Of a stretch of 27,536 nt of DNA, positions 7,112 through 13,752 are shown one piece after another. Position 1 is the first letter of the stretch. Each line of letters begins with the position of its first letter. The notes under the pieces were generated by a model. The model did no database searches and had not been told where the DNA came from. It saw only the letters and a program-made list of their open reading frames with translations. A program made the translations under genes and the position numbers. The DNA comes from CAILHX01 sp046155285 (GTDB lineage Bacteria > Pseudomonadota > Gammaproteobacteria > Burkholderiales > Methylophilaceae), in contig JBJXEA010000006.1 in the NCBI GenBank assembly GCA_046155285.1, forward strand, positions 1 through 27,536, read 5' to 3'.

Positions 7112-7587
7112 GCCAAAACATTGAAGGCCGACCACCACTTCCACCCTTCACCAGGGAAACCGCCATGCAAAAAGTTCGCATGGCGGAAGATGGCTGGAAC
7201 AGTCGCGACCCAATGCGCGTCTCGCTAGCCTATACCCCAGATAGCTTCTGGCGCAACCGTGCCGAATTTCCGCGCGGACGCAAACAGATCGTGGAATTTC
7301 TCACTCGTAAATGGGAAAGAGAACTGGAATACCGTCTGATAAAGGAATTATGGGCGTTTGACGGCAACCACATCGCGGTGCGCTTTGCGTATGAGTGGCA
7401 TGATACCGACGGCAACTGGTTCCGTTCTTATGGCAATGAGAATTGGGAGTTTGACGAATACGGGCTGATGGCGCGACGTTTTGCCAGCATCAACGACCTA
7501 CCCATTAAGGAGTCCGAACGCAAGTTTCATTGGCCGCAAGGTCGTCGGCCTGATAATCATCCAAGTTTGAGCGAATTGGGCTTGTAA
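7108..7587 (+). CDS. DUF1348 / nuclear transport factor 2-like protein
   Basis: A 159-residue protein of the DUF1348 group within the NTF2/SnoaL alpha+beta cone fold. The diagnostic stretches are AEDGWNSRDPMRVSLAYT near residues 26-43, the WRNR segment, RGRKQIVEFLTRKWERELEY, and IAVRFAYEWHD. Related proteins are annotated only by fold; many SnoaL-type members are small isomerases or hydrolases with a hydrophobic pocket. Its start overlaps the preceding stop (ATGA) and ACAGGAG lies seven bases before the ATG. As third gene of the LysR-linked cassette it probably acts on the same unknown small molecule as the AhpD-like and PNPOx-like proteins. Confidence 0.85.
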   Translation: MSQNIEGRPPLPPFTRETAMQKVRMAEDGWNSRDPMRVSLAYTPDSFWRNRAEFPRGRKQIVEFLTRKWERELEYRLIKELWAFDGNHIAVRFAYEWHDTDGNWFRSYGNENWEFDEYGLMARRFASINDLPIKESERKFHWPQGRRPDNHPSLSELGL

Positions 7588-7602
7588 CAGAGCCGACAAA
7601 GT

Positions 7603-7608
7603 TATAAT
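7603..7608 (+). promoter_or_regulatory. Candidate -10 box for the DUF1456 gene
   Basis: A perfect TATAAT. The best -35 match, TTGTAA at 7582-7587, overlaps the preceding stop codon at 15-bp spacing, shorter than ideal. Initiation would fall near 7614-7616, about 27 bases before the TTG start and inside the left arm of the hairpin at 7606-7638. Confidence 0.45.
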
Positions 7609-7638
7609 GCCCGCAAGCAACTAAATCTTGAGGGCATT
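7606..7638 (+). promoter_or_regulatory. Hairpin covering the ribosome binding site of the DUF1456 gene
   Basis: The arms AATGCCCGCAAG (7606-7617) and CTTGAGGGCATT (7627-7638) pair in 11 of 12 positions, with one G-A mismatch and a 9-base loop. The right arm contains GAGGG (7630-7634), the ribosome binding site of the gene starting at 7642. No T-tract follows, so it is not a classical intrinsic terminator. The left arm overlaps the TATAAT at 7603, so only transcripts coming from upstream would carry the whole hairpin. Confidence 0.6.
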
Positions 7639-7641
7639 AGC

Positions 7642-8109
7642 TTGAACAACAACGACGTATTAAGAAGCCTGCGCTACATGCTGGATATTAGTGAGCCGGC
7701 GATGGTGAAAATTTTCAAATTGGGTGCGCAAGAGGTCACGCCCGCCGACATCGCCAGCTTCTTGCGTGGCGAAGAGGATGAAGGTTATGAAGCATGTATG
7801 GATGCGACCATGCTGGGTTTCCTGAATGGTTTGGTGGCCTTCAAACGCGGCGAAAACAAGGAGGTTTCCGATCCGAATTTCAAGCCGGAAAAGAACATCA
7901 GCAACAATATTATTTTGAAAAAACTGCGCGTGGCGTTTGAATTGAAAGACTTGGACATGCATGAAGTCTTCGCCAAAGCCGACTATCAAATCTCCAAGCC
8001 CGAACTCAGCGCCTTGTTCAGAAAACCTGGCCACAGCAACTACCGCGCGTGCGGCGACCAGATTTTGCGCTACTTCCTCAAAGGCCTGACGCTACGCTTA
8101 AGAGCTTAG
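7642..8109 (+). CDS. DUF1456 family protein, YehS-like
   Basis: A 155-residue protein matching E. coli YehS in layout: two tandem DUF1456 repeats. Repeat 1 runs from NNDVLRSLRYML to LGFLNGLVAFKRG (about residues 2-69) and repeat 2 from NNIILKKLRVAFEL to DQILRYFLKGL (about 88-150). The molecular role of the family is unknown. The start is a TTG, supported by GAGGG seven bases upstream and by family N-termini that begin at this NNDVLRS motif. It is followed two bases later by the TonB-like gene, which suggests a common transcript. Translation may be restrained by the hairpin that covers its ribosome binding site. Confidence 0.85.
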   Translation: MNNNDVLRSLRYMLDISEPAMVKIFKLGAQEVTPADIASFLRGEEDEGYEACMDATMLGFLNGLVAFKRGENKEVSDPNFKPEKNISNNIILKKLRVAFELKDLDMHEVFAKADYQISKPELSALFRKPGHSNYRACGDQILRYFLKGLTLRLRA

Positions 8110-8111
8110 AT

Positions 8112-8993
8112 TTGAGTCGCAGCGCCGAACCTTATATCCAGATTCGCATCAACCGCAATGTCAGCATTGCGGCCATCGTGTCGTTGCTGGTGCATGTGTT
8201 GATTCTGTTTTTGTTGAGCTATTACGACCTGCTGAAGCCCAATCCACCGACGGCAGAGCAAGAGCAATCACTGGATGTGACTCTGGAACTTCCACCGCCC
8301 ACAGAAGCGCCGAAAGAGTCTGTTATCAAACCCCGTACGCAGTCTAAGCGCATCAAGATTGCGAAAGCGCCGCCAGTTTCTGAGCCTGTGCCAACCAAAG
8401 AAACACCTATCGTTCCGGCAGCGCCATCTCCTGTGCCGCCGACTCCAGCGCCACAAGCAACGCCGCCTAAAGCTATCCCACCTAAACCCACCCCAGCCGC
8501 TCCAGAGAAAGTTACAGAGAAATATCCTGACATGGCTTCGTATATGGCCGCGGCCAAAGAGCGGCGGCGACTTGCGGGAGACCCCAGCGCTATCAATGAA
8601 GCCGCCGCCGCACATGAATCGGCAGAAGAAGCTACGCGGGTGGCCAGCCTCAGGCGGCCACCTTCCGGCACCAACGGCATTTTCAACATCATCAGCTGGG
8701 ATAGCCGCAACATTGTGTTTGATTTTCGCGGATGGAAAAATGAATTCAGTTACGCGCGACGCGAGGTTTATGCCGTGGATGCAGACCGCAACACCACCGT
8801 GGAACATGCCATGGTGCGGAAAATGATAGAAATTATCCGACGCTACTATTATGGCGATAACAGTGACTTCAACTGGACTTCGCAGCGCCTCGGCCAAGTG
8901 GTTAGTTTATCGGCAAGGCCTCAGGACAACGCCTTTCTGGAAGACTTTTTGATGCAAGAGTTTTTTGGGTCGCGCGGAATAGTTCCACGATAG
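8112..8993 (+). CDS. TonB-like single-span membrane protein with proline-rich linker, unknown C-terminal domain
   Basis: About 293 residues. A short N-terminus is followed by one membrane helix (residues 17-38) with a buried His28 in SLLVHVLILFLL, as in TonB/TolA-type energy transducers, whose membrane His is functional. Next comes a periplasmic segment rich in Pro, Ala and Lys (about 43-145), then a helical Ala/Arg/Glu-rich stretch, then a C-terminal domain (about 190-293) including NIISWDSRNIVFDFRGW and RRYYYGDNSDF. That domain does not show the recognisable TonB C-terminal pattern. The TTG at 8112 with TAAGAG upstream is preferred; the frame stays open to 8049 inside the DUF1456 gene. exbBD are 5 kb away. 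Product naming beyond TonB-like is not justified. Confidence 0.68.
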   Translation: MSRSAEPYIQIRINRNVSIAAIVSLLVHVLILFLLSYYDLLKPNPPTAEQEQSLDVTLELPPPTEAPKESVIKPRTQSKRIKIAKAPPVSEPVPTKETPIVPAAPSPVPPTPAPQATPPKAIPPKPTPAAPEKVTEKYPDMASYMAAAKERRRLAGDPSAINEAAAAHESAEEATRVASLRRPPSGTNGIFNIISWDSRNIVFDFRGWKNEFSYARREVYAVDADRNTTVEHAMVRKMIEIIRRYYYGDNSDFNWTSQRLGQVVSLSARPQDNAFLEDFLMQEFFGSRGIVPR

Positions 8994-9004
8994 ATAATGA
9001 CGGC

Positions 9005-9610
9005 ATGAACACACAAGCAGCAGCCGAGTATTTATCCCATTTAGATGCCGACTGGGCAGGCTTGGTGCGGGCTGTCGGGCCATGTAGTTTTGAACTGGAA
9101 CGCGGACACGAGCCCTATGAGGCGCTGGTGAAGGCAGTAGCCTACCAACAACTCCACGCACGCGCCGCAGAAGCCATTCTAAGCAGAATGTTGAGTCTTT
9201 ATGCAGGCCAGTTTCCAGCGCCTGAACAACTGATTTCTACTGAATTCGATCAGCTCCGCGCTTGTGGTTTCTCTGCCAGCAAAATCGCTACCATTCAGGG
9301 CATCGCGCAAGGCAAATTAGACGGCTTAGTGCCTACGCGCATTGAGGCCGATAACATGACGGACGAAGACCTCATCACACGGCTGGTGACGCTCAAAGGC
9401 ATAGGCCGCTGGACGGTGGAAATGCTGCTGATATTTACGCTTGGGCGTATGGACGTATTGCCGGTGGACGACTTTGCGGTGAAAGACGGCTACAAGCGGC
9501 TGAAGTCGCTGGAAAAAGCACCCACCCCCAAACAACTGGCAATAATAGGTCAAGCGTGGAGTCCTTATCGCACCATCTCCGCCTGGTATTTATGGCGCGT
9601 ACCGCGTTGA
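9005..9610 (+). CDS. DNA-3-methyladenine glycosylase II-like (AlkA family, HhH-GPD)
   Basis: Base-excision repair glycosylase removing alkylated purines. The 201-residue protein consists of the HhH-GPD domain only and lacks the N-terminal TBP-like domain of E. coli AlkA, like many short bacterial AlkA/Mag-type enzymes. Evidence: YEALVKAVAYQQLHARAA (about residues 38-55), the helix-hairpin-helix LKGIGRWTVEMLLIF (130-144) and LPVDDFAVKDG with the catalytic-position Asp156. The C-terminal AWSPYRTISAWYLWR is the usual ending of this group. It lies 11 bp after the TonB-like gene and 16 bp before the photolyase, so it belongs to a dense plus-strand run with a direct DNA-repair partner downstream. 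Confidence 0.92.
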   Translation: MNTQAAAEYLSHLDADWAGLVRAVGPCSFELERGHEPYEALVKAVAYQQLHARAAEAILSRMLSLYAGQFPAPEQLISTEFDQLRACGFSASKIATIQGIAQGKLDGLVPTRIEADNMTDEDLITRLVTLKGIGRWTVEMLLIFTLGRMDVLPVDDFAVKDGYKRLKSLEKAPTPKQLAIIGQAWSPYRTISAWYLWRVPR

Positions 9611-9626
9611 AATTAGGATTCGCAAA

Positions 9627-11054
9627 ATGACGAGTGCGCTAGTTTGGTTTCGCCGCGACCTACGCGACTATGATCACGCCGCCTTGTACCACGCGCTGAA
9701 AAACCATACCCAAGTATTCTGCATATTCGTATTTGATACTGAAATACTCGATTTGCTCAGCGACAAAGCCGACCGCCGCGTGGCGTTCATCTGGCACAGC
9801 GTGCGCGAATTGGGCGAGAGCCTAGCGTCCAAGGGTGGCGGCTTGATGGTGCGGTATGGCAATGCGCGTGAGTTGATTCCGCAACTAGCGCGTGAATTGG
9901 GTGTTGCAGCGGTTTACACCAACCGCGATTACGAACCCTCTGCAATAGCCCGCGATGTAGCAGTGACAGCGAGTTTGAGCAGTTCTGGAATTCAGTTTCA
10001 CAGCTTCAAAGACCAAGTAATTTTTGAAGAAAACGAGGTGCTGACCCAAGAAAATCGGCCTTATACCGTATTTACGCCCTACAAAAATGCCTGGTTAAAG
10101 CGCCTTACACCGTTTTATCTGAAGCCTTATCCGACAGATAAATACTCGCATCACCTTGCGCCACCTGCCACAACGCTGCCAAGCTTATCCAGTATGGGTT
10201 TTGCGGAAGTTAACTTAAAAGTCCCCACCGGCATGTCGGGCGCAAGTGCTTTGTTTGAAGATTTTTCTCATCGTATAAAACATTACCGCGACGCGCGTAA
10301 TTTTCCGGCGGTGAAAGGCGTGTCTTACCTCTCAACGCACCTACGTTTCGGCACGATTTCTATCCGCGCATTGGCCGGTCACGCGTGGGCTTTTCACAAT
10401 GCGGGGGCTGAGACTTGGCTTTCAGAGCTTATCTGGCGCGATTTTTATTTCATGATTTTGCATCATCATCCGCGCGTGGCTTCAGGCCAATCTTTCAAGC
10501 CAGAATTTAACGCGATCCCGTGGCCAAATAACGCTGATTACTTTGCTGCATGGTGCGAAGGCCGCACCGGTTATCCGCTGGTGGATGCTGCCATGCGCCA
10601 GCTCAATCAAACCGGCTATATGCACAATCGACTACGCATGGTCGCCGCCAGTTTTTTGGTGAAAGATTTGTTAGTAGATTGGCGCAAAGGCGAGGCCTAC
10701 TTCGCGCAAAAACTGCTGGATTTTGACCTAAGCGCCAACAACGGCGGCTGGCAGTGGGCGGCCTCCACTGGATGTGACGCACAGCCGTGGTTTCGTATTT
10801 TTAACCCGGTCACACAGTCAGAAAAATTCGACGCGGAAGGCAAATTCATCCGCAAATATGTGCCAGAGTTGGCAGCCTGCGACACTAAAGAAATTCACGC
10901 ACCGTGGAATATGCCGCTATCGCGCCAGCAAGCTCTCAAGGTAGTGATAGGCCACGATTACCCGATGCCGATTGTTGACCATACTGTGATGCGTTTACAG
11001 GCTTTGGATTTGTATAAATTTGCAAGACCTGTCATTCAATTGGGTACTGACTGA
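9627..11054 (+). CDS. phrB: Deoxyribodipyrimidine photo-lyase (class I CPD photolyase)
   Basis: Light-driven repair of cyclobutane pyrimidine dimers using FADH-. The 475-residue length is usual. The N-terminal Rossmann antenna domain begins ALVWFRRDLRDYDHAAL; the FAD domain shows SELIWRDFYFMILHHHP, GRTGYPLVDAAMRQL (near residue 311) with GYMHNRLRM, and DFDLSANNGGWQWAASTG (near 364-381), which holds a Trp of the electron-transfer chain and the Asn contacting flavin N5. The tail QPWFRIFNPVTQSEKFD is diagnostic of CPD photolyase. AGGA stands eight bases before the ATG. It follows the AlkA-type gene, making a repair pair for alkylation and UV damage. Confidence 0.95.
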   Translation: MTSALVWFRRDLRDYDHAALYHALKNHTQVFCIFVFDTEILDLLSDKADRRVAFIWHSVRELGESLASKGGGLMVRYGNARELIPQLARELGVAAVYTNRDYEPSAIARDVAVTASLSSSGIQFHSFKDQVIFEENEVLTQENRPYTVFTPYKNAWLKRLTPFYLKPYPTDKYSHHLAPPATTLPSLSSMGFAEVNLKVPTGMSGASALFEDFSHRIKHYRDARNFPAVKGVSYLSTHLRFGTISIRALAGHAWAFHNAGAETWLSELIWRDFYFMILHHHPRVASGQSFKPEFNAIPWPNNADYFAAWCEGRTGYPLVDAAMRQLNQTGYMHNRLRMVAASFLVKDLLVDWRKGEAYFAQKLLDFDLSANNGGWQWAASTGCDAQPWFRIFNPVTQSEKFDAEGKFIRKYVPELAACDTKEIHAPWNMPLSRQQALKVVIGHDYPMPIVDHTVMRLQALDLYKFARPVIQLGTD

Positions 11055-11135
11055 ACCATTACCAGCAAAACCCTGTCCGAACAATTGCCTCTTCTACTCA
11101 GAAGAAAACAAGTTTCCAACAAGATATTACTCATA

Positions 11136-11525
11136 ATGAAAAACACAAAACTCATGCTTGTTGATAGTGATGATTACACCTCGTCAATACTACTCAAGAA
11201 TCTCGTGAATCATGGTTTTGAGAATGTTCAGCCAGTTAAAAATGCGCTGGAACTGCCGTCCCTATTAGCATCACAAAAACCTGACATTGTTATCTTCAAT
11301 TTGCAATCCAACAAACCTGAAAGCTTGGTGATATGTAGCACTATCAAGCTCATCTCTCCACAATCTTCCATCGTTGTGATTGCCTCTCCAGAAGCTTTGG
11401 CAAACCTTGCCAACCAAAGCGCTGACAAAATTCATATTGATCAATCTCTTGAAAAACCTCTATCTTTAGAGCATCTTTTCGCGGCAATAGAAAACATCTT
11501 AAAAACTAAAGAAAACTCAATGTAA
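11136..11525 (+). CDS. Receiver-like (CheY-fold) protein lacking the phosphoacceptor Asp
   Basis: A 129-residue single-domain response-regulator receiver. The acidic Mg pocket is present (LMLVDSDD, residues 6-13), the Ser of beta4 is present (VVIAS) and the beta5 Lys is present (LEKPLS), but the phosphorylation position in beta3 reads PDIVIFNLQ, with Asn55 instead of Asp. It is therefore likely a pseudo-receiver working by protein contact rather than His-Asp phosphotransfer (inference). The ATG at 11136 starts exactly at the domain; a TTG at 11085 would add 17 residues. It is followed by a class III cyclase in another frame, and the bases between the two genes also translate into a plausible linker. 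Base composition is lower in GC than the flanking repair genes. Confidence 0.78.
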   Translation: MKNTKLMLVDSDDYTSSILLKNLVNHGFENVQPVKNALELPSLLASQKPDIVIFNLQSNKPESLVICSTIKLISPQSSIVVIASPEALANLANQSADKIHIDQSLEKPLSLEHLFAAIENILKTKENSM

Positions 11526-11563
11526 AAATATCAAAACTCGAAAACTTAGTCCCCGAAGGTGCG

Positions 11564-12124
11564 TTGTCAGCGATTGAGCGAAATGAAGCTGAGATTTTTG
11601 AGGCCGCAATTCTGTTTACTGACATTCGCGGCTCTTCAAAGCTGATTAAAGAAACTCCGCCGCGTGATTATTTTCATTGGCTCAATCAATCACTGAGTGC
11701 ACAGGCCGACCATATTCAGAAGTATGAGGGCTGCGTCATTAAATATACGGGGGATGGCATGATGGCCATATTCAGGGGCATGGGTAAATCTTATCTGTCA
11801 TTGCGCTGTGCACTTGAATTAGCCAGTACCAGCAATAATCACAAACTACCCTTTGGCATTGGTGTTGCAGAAGGCTTAGTGCTTGCCGGATTCATCGGTG
11901 ATTTTCAACACACCGGTCAGCGGCAGCAGTATGACGTGATCGGTGCAAATGTGCATTTGGCTGCCCGTTTATGCGCAATGGCAGACGCAGGCAGTGTTGT
12001 CACTACAAAAGAAGTCAACCATAACGCAAGACTTGACGCACCAACTCCACAATCTATCGGCAGCGTCGCTATCAAGGGCTTCAATACTGAAGTTGATTGC
12101 GTTGCCTTCAATGCAGTCCATTAA
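11564..12124 (+). CDS. Class III adenylate/guanylate cyclase domain protein
   Basis: A 186-residue soluble class III nucleotide cyclase catalytic domain. The two metal-binding Asp are seen: Asp20 in LFTDIRGSS and Asp64 in KYTGDGMMAIF. Lys60 and Asp124 (YDVIG) match adenine-specifying positions, pointing to ATP. The transition-state Arg135 is present (AARL), but its usual partner Asn is His131 (NVHLAARL in place of VNLAARL), which may lower or change activity. The start is uncertain: the TTG at 11564 is the first usable start codon, although the preceding in-frame codons (SKLENLVPEGA) look like a coding linker. The neighbouring pseudo-receiver suggests an input domain supplied in trans or a split REC-cyclase fusion. 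Confidence 0.82.
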   Translation: MSAIERNEAEIFEAAILFTDIRGSSKLIKETPPRDYFHWLNQSLSAQADHIQKYEGCVIKYTGDGMMAIFRGMGKSYLSLRCALELASTSNNHKLPFGIGVAEGLVLAGFIGDFQHTGQRQQYDVIGANVHLAARLCAMADAGSVVTTKEVNHNARLDAPTPQSIGSVAIKGFNTEVDCVAFNAVH

Positions 12125-12143
12125 AATATCGGGAGAATTTCAA

Positions 12144-12452
12144 ATGAACCATCAATTCAGCACGTCACAAATCAACAAAATTATCGACCAATCACTGACC
12201 TATCAGTGCGCTTGCCCCGCCCAAGTCTGTCGCGCCATTATCGACATGAGGAAGCTGTACGACTATCAAATGAATTGCATTAACGATACCGAAAACGACC
12301 AACTTGTACACAACGCCATCGCCCAAGCCACAGAAAAATCACTTGCACACATGGAAGATTGCCTCAAACAAGTATTAAACATTGAAGGCTGGGATGCAGA
12401 AACCCTCGCCATGCCTGAATCACTCAAGCAAAAAATCATGAAGTCATTTTGA
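12144..12452 (+). CDS. Small conserved-looking protein of unknown function, Cys motif
   Basis: A 102-residue soluble, largely helical protein I do not recognise. GGGAGA lies seven bases before the ATG, only 19 bp after the cyclase stop, so it is very likely translated from the same mRNA. It contains four early Cys: C22-A-C24, C29 and C45 (YQCACPAQVCR), plus C73 and several His, which could bind a metal or form disulfides; nothing establishes this. The middle (NDQLVHNAIAQATEKSLAHMEDCLKQVL) is predicted helical. Context suggests a role with the pseudo-receiver and cyclase. It ends ten bases from the convergent MORN_2 gene. Confidence 0.7.
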   Translation: MNHQFSTSQINKIIDQSLTYQCACPAQVCRAIIDMRKLYDYQMNCINDTENDQLVHNAIAQATEKSLAHMEDCLKQVLNIEGWDAETLAMPESLKQKIMKSF

Positions 12453-12462
12453 GCTTAGGTAC

Positions 12463-12924
12463 TTACTCTTTGATTTCTGTGCCGTCTTTATAGGTGCTTT
12501 TATATCTAACGCTACCATCTTTATTCCATGCGGTTTCTAGACCTTCTTTCTTGCCCTCAACAAAGTTGCTTTCTATGCGCTTTTGGCCGTTATCAAACCA
12601 TTGCGTAAATAATCCATGTTCGCGGCCAGCCTTGTAATGCGCTTCTAGCTTCAGCTGGCCGCTTTCGTACCACTGGTTCCAGATACCGTCTTCTTTGTCA
12701 TCTAGGTAATTAGTTTGAATATAAAGCTTACCACTAGGGTACCAAAATGTTTCCAGCCCCTGCTTTTTACCTTTCACTACCGTTACTTCGTATTTTTTGA
12801 TGCCATCAGCATAATGCTCGATTTGTTTGCCAGTAAAATTTTTATCAAAAACTCCTGTTGCGAATGCAGCGCTGTTTACCAAAAATAAACTTAAGCAAGT
12901 CAATATTAGGCTAATTTTTTTCAT
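12463..12924 (-). CDS. Secreted MORN_2-repeat protein (YwqK antitoxin-like family)
   Basis: A 153-residue protein with a clear signal peptide: KK then a hydrophobic core (ISLILTCLSLFLV) and an Ala-x-Ala cleavage region (NSAAFA, about residue 22). The rest is four to five MORN_2 repeats of the type G-x-W/L-x3-Y-xSG-x-L, for example QGLETFWYPSGKLYI, DGIWNQWYESGQLKL, HGLFTQWFDNGQKRI and EGLETAWNKDGSVRY. Databases label this family toxin-antitoxin YwqK, but no toxin partner is visible and the predicted export argues against a cytosolic antitoxin. AGGA lies five bases before the ATG at 12924. It follows the LON-domain gene by 61 bp on the same strand. Confidence 0.82.
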   Translation of the reverse strand: MKKISLILTCLSLFLVNSAAFATGVFDKNFTGKQIEHYADGIKKYEVTVVKGKKQGLETFWYPSGKLYIQTNYLDDKEDGIWNQWYESGQLKLEAHYKAGREHGLFTQWFDNGQKRIESNFVEGKKEGLETAWNKDGSVRYKSTYKDGTEIKE

Positions 12925-12985
12925 AAAATTCCTATAGTTAAAAATTCTCAGGACAGAAGACATGATCCCAAAAAACTTCTGAATC

Positions 12986-13603
12986 CTAATTCTCGGTTGT
13001 ATTAGCATTCAAAATATCATGAATCAGTTCCAGTCTAACCAAGGGGCTGTCAAGTTCCAGCAACCGCTGCTTTTGGGGGAGCGGTATCGGCAGAATTTCA
13101 CTCCAACGATTGGCTACCCAAGCGCAATCATCCAGTTTATAGGGCTTGACAAAGGGCATCTGCGATGCAGACACACCTTGGATTACAAAGGAATCAATCA
13201 TCTGCCTCAGATACAATTTGGTAAGCTGCATATCCTCTGGAATCTGCAGCTCAGTATCATTTTCTATGTCTTCAGCTTCGCCCATCCATAAGCCATTGGC
13301 CTGTTGTTTAGCCGACTGGACGCGAAACCGCTGTTGCCCCAAACAACGAATCATCATCAACCCGGTTTGTGGGACATCAGCTTCCAATATCGTGACTGAG
13401 GTACCCGTCACGGAAAAAGGATAAGTGGCTTTTGAGTTGTCATCGCCTTCCACACTCATCATCACTACACCAAATGCCGACTTGTTTCGCAAACATTCGC
13501 GCACCATGTCGAGATAGCGTGTCTCAAATATCTTGAGCGACAATATGCCTTCTGGGAAAACGACGAGGTTCAGTGGAAATAAAGGTAGTGGGTAGGTATT
13601 CAT
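12986..13603 (-). CDS. LON peptidase substrate-binding (LON N-terminal) domain protein
   Basis: A 205-residue stand-alone Lon N-terminal domain protein. The start (YPLPLFPLNLVVFPEGILSL then KIFETRYLDMVREC) is the family signature, and TGTSVTILEADVPQTGLMMI with CLGQQRFRV continues the beta-rich PUA-like fold; the helical C-terminus ends at ILNANTTEN. There is no AAA+ ATPase or Ser-Lys protease domain, so it is not a protease itself; such proteins are thought to bind substrates or act as adaptors, function unproven. Its ATG overlaps the TGA of a 50-residue membrane protein (ATGA), showing translational coupling. It is part of the minus-strand run from 14990 to 12463. Confidence 0.9.
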   Translation of the reverse strand: MNTYPLPLFPLNLVVFPEGILSLKIFETRYLDMVRECLRNKSAFGVVMMSVEGDDNSKATYPFSVTGTSVTILEADVPQTGLMMIRCLGQQRFRVQSAKQQANGLWMGEAEDIENDTELQIPEDMQLTKLYLRQMIDSFVIQGVSASQMPFVKPYKLDDCAWVANRWSEILPIPLPQKQRLLELDSPLVRLELIHDILNANTTEN

Positions 13604-13752
13604 CTGAGAAAAAGCAAATAAACCATCAACCCAAAATAAAGAAACGCGAAAAAGGCCACTATCCAGAACACTTTCAACATGTTCCGATTAATCTCCGTAA
13701 GCTTCTCTAAAATGCCGCTCAGCAGAGCTTTGTCATTGATCTCATTATCCAT
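13600..13752 (-). CDS. 50-residue single-span membrane protein, translationally coupled to the LON-domain gene
   Basis: A short open frame easily missed. The protein begins MDNEINDKALLSGILEKLTE, a charged amphipathic N-terminus, and then has one hydrophobic helix (about residues 29-49, FWIVAFFAFLYFGLMVYLLF) with a C-terminal Arg. AGGAG stands five bases before its ATG, and its TGA overlaps the ATG of the LON-domain gene (ATGA), both strong signs of real translation. It overlaps the end of the upstream 61-residue frame by eight bases. Function is unknown; a membrane anchor or small regulator for the LON-domain protein is an inference from coupling only. Confidence 0.7.
   Translation of the reverse strand: MDNEINDKALLSGILEKLTEINRNMLKVFWIVAFFAFLYFGLMVYLLFLR

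Noticed and set aside
8268..8897. 209-residue antisense reading frame over the TonB-like gene
   Set aside because: Gly/Trp/Arg-rich translation is the mirror of the proline-rich coding strand; no ribosome binding site or family resemblance.
12463..12924. Toxin-antitoxin module based on the YwqK label
   Set aside because: The protein has a signal peptide and no adjacent toxin-like gene; the database label is probably historical.
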